The notes under the pieces are model-generated. The model was given only the letters and a program-made list of their open reading frames with translations. It was not told the DNA's origin and did not search any database. From a virus, in IMG/VR virus record IMGVR_UViG_3300003702_000003, positions 1 to 38,058 of that record: 38,058 bases of DNA. The stretch is one strand, 5' to 3'. A program made the position numbers and the translations under genes. Positions 38,017-38,058 of this stretch are shown in pieces. Every line of letters begins with the position of its first letter. The first letter of the stretch is position 1.

Positions 38017-38058
38017 CACCACGCAGAGGGGGGTCACCCTGTGGCCCTCCTCTCTTTT
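37968..38058. repeat. Terminal direct repeat, right copy
   Basis: Exact copy of positions 1-91. It closes the map: the gene ending at 38016 and the terminator at 38025-38058 are the same loci as 1-49 and 58-91. Confidence 0.95.
38025..38058 (+). terminator. Rho-independent terminator (copy at right end)
   Basis: Same hairpin and T run as 58-91, repeated because of the terminal overlap. Confidence 0.75.

Overview
The window is a complete genome of a tailed bacteriophage with P22-like (podovirus-type) virion genes. Its first and last 91 bases are identical, so the map closes on itself and the non-redundant length is 37,967 bp. Terminase, portal, scaffold and P22-type coat are followed by gp4-like and gp10-like tail proteins, a block of DNA-ejection-type proteins and a fibre. 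There is no tail tube, sheath or tape-measure gene. A peptidase M15-type endolysin and sigma70-type promoters fit a Gram-negative host. Nothing in the sequence fixes the host further. I see no integrase, tRNA, RNA polymerase, CRISPR array or reverse transcriptase.

Layout. (1) Late rightward genes run from about 30.5 kb through the end and on to 15.3 kb: TerS, TerL, portal, scaffold, coat, decoration protein, an AT-hook protein, spike base, gp4, gp10, a small structural candidate, GNAT, 2OG oxygenase, four ejection-type proteins, fibre and a lysis cassette. (2) A leftward cluster at 18.4-15.3 kb holds a Cro/CI-like HTH repressor, a small protein, a DUF1064-type nuclease, a beta-class DNA methyltransferase, an incomplete C5 methyltransferase and a zinc-ribbon peptide. 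(3) A divergent control region at 18.43-18.55 kb drives the repressor to the left and the replication genes to the right. (4) Rightward replication genes (18.5-24.4 kb) encode an SSB-like protein, a RecB-like exonuclease, a recombination-accessory protein, a primase-helicase preceded by an iteron-type origin, an RHH regulator, an acidic D/E/P-rich protein and a winged-helix protein. (5) A leftward array of about 16 small genes (29.8-24.4 kb) shows ATGA-coupled starts, recurrent leader motifs and almost no recognisable functions. It includes a cysteine-peptidase-like protein and several small zinc-binding candidates.

How it works together (inference). The HTH protein and the divergent promoters act as an early switch. 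The early right operon replicates DNA from the iterons. The methyltransferases and the leftward small-gene array are the likeliest host-takeover or anti-defence functions. Late transcription then builds a headful-type capsid and the lysis functions. Both convergent junctions (15.28 and 24.385 kb) have overlapping 3' gene ends and no terminator between them.

The least explained items are the leftward small-gene array with its shared leaders, a branched RNA fold in the scaffold/coat leader, a C5 methyltransferase whose DNA reads as conserved methyltransferase motifs in two frames, tandem repeats upstream of terS, and the collagen-like insert in the portal.
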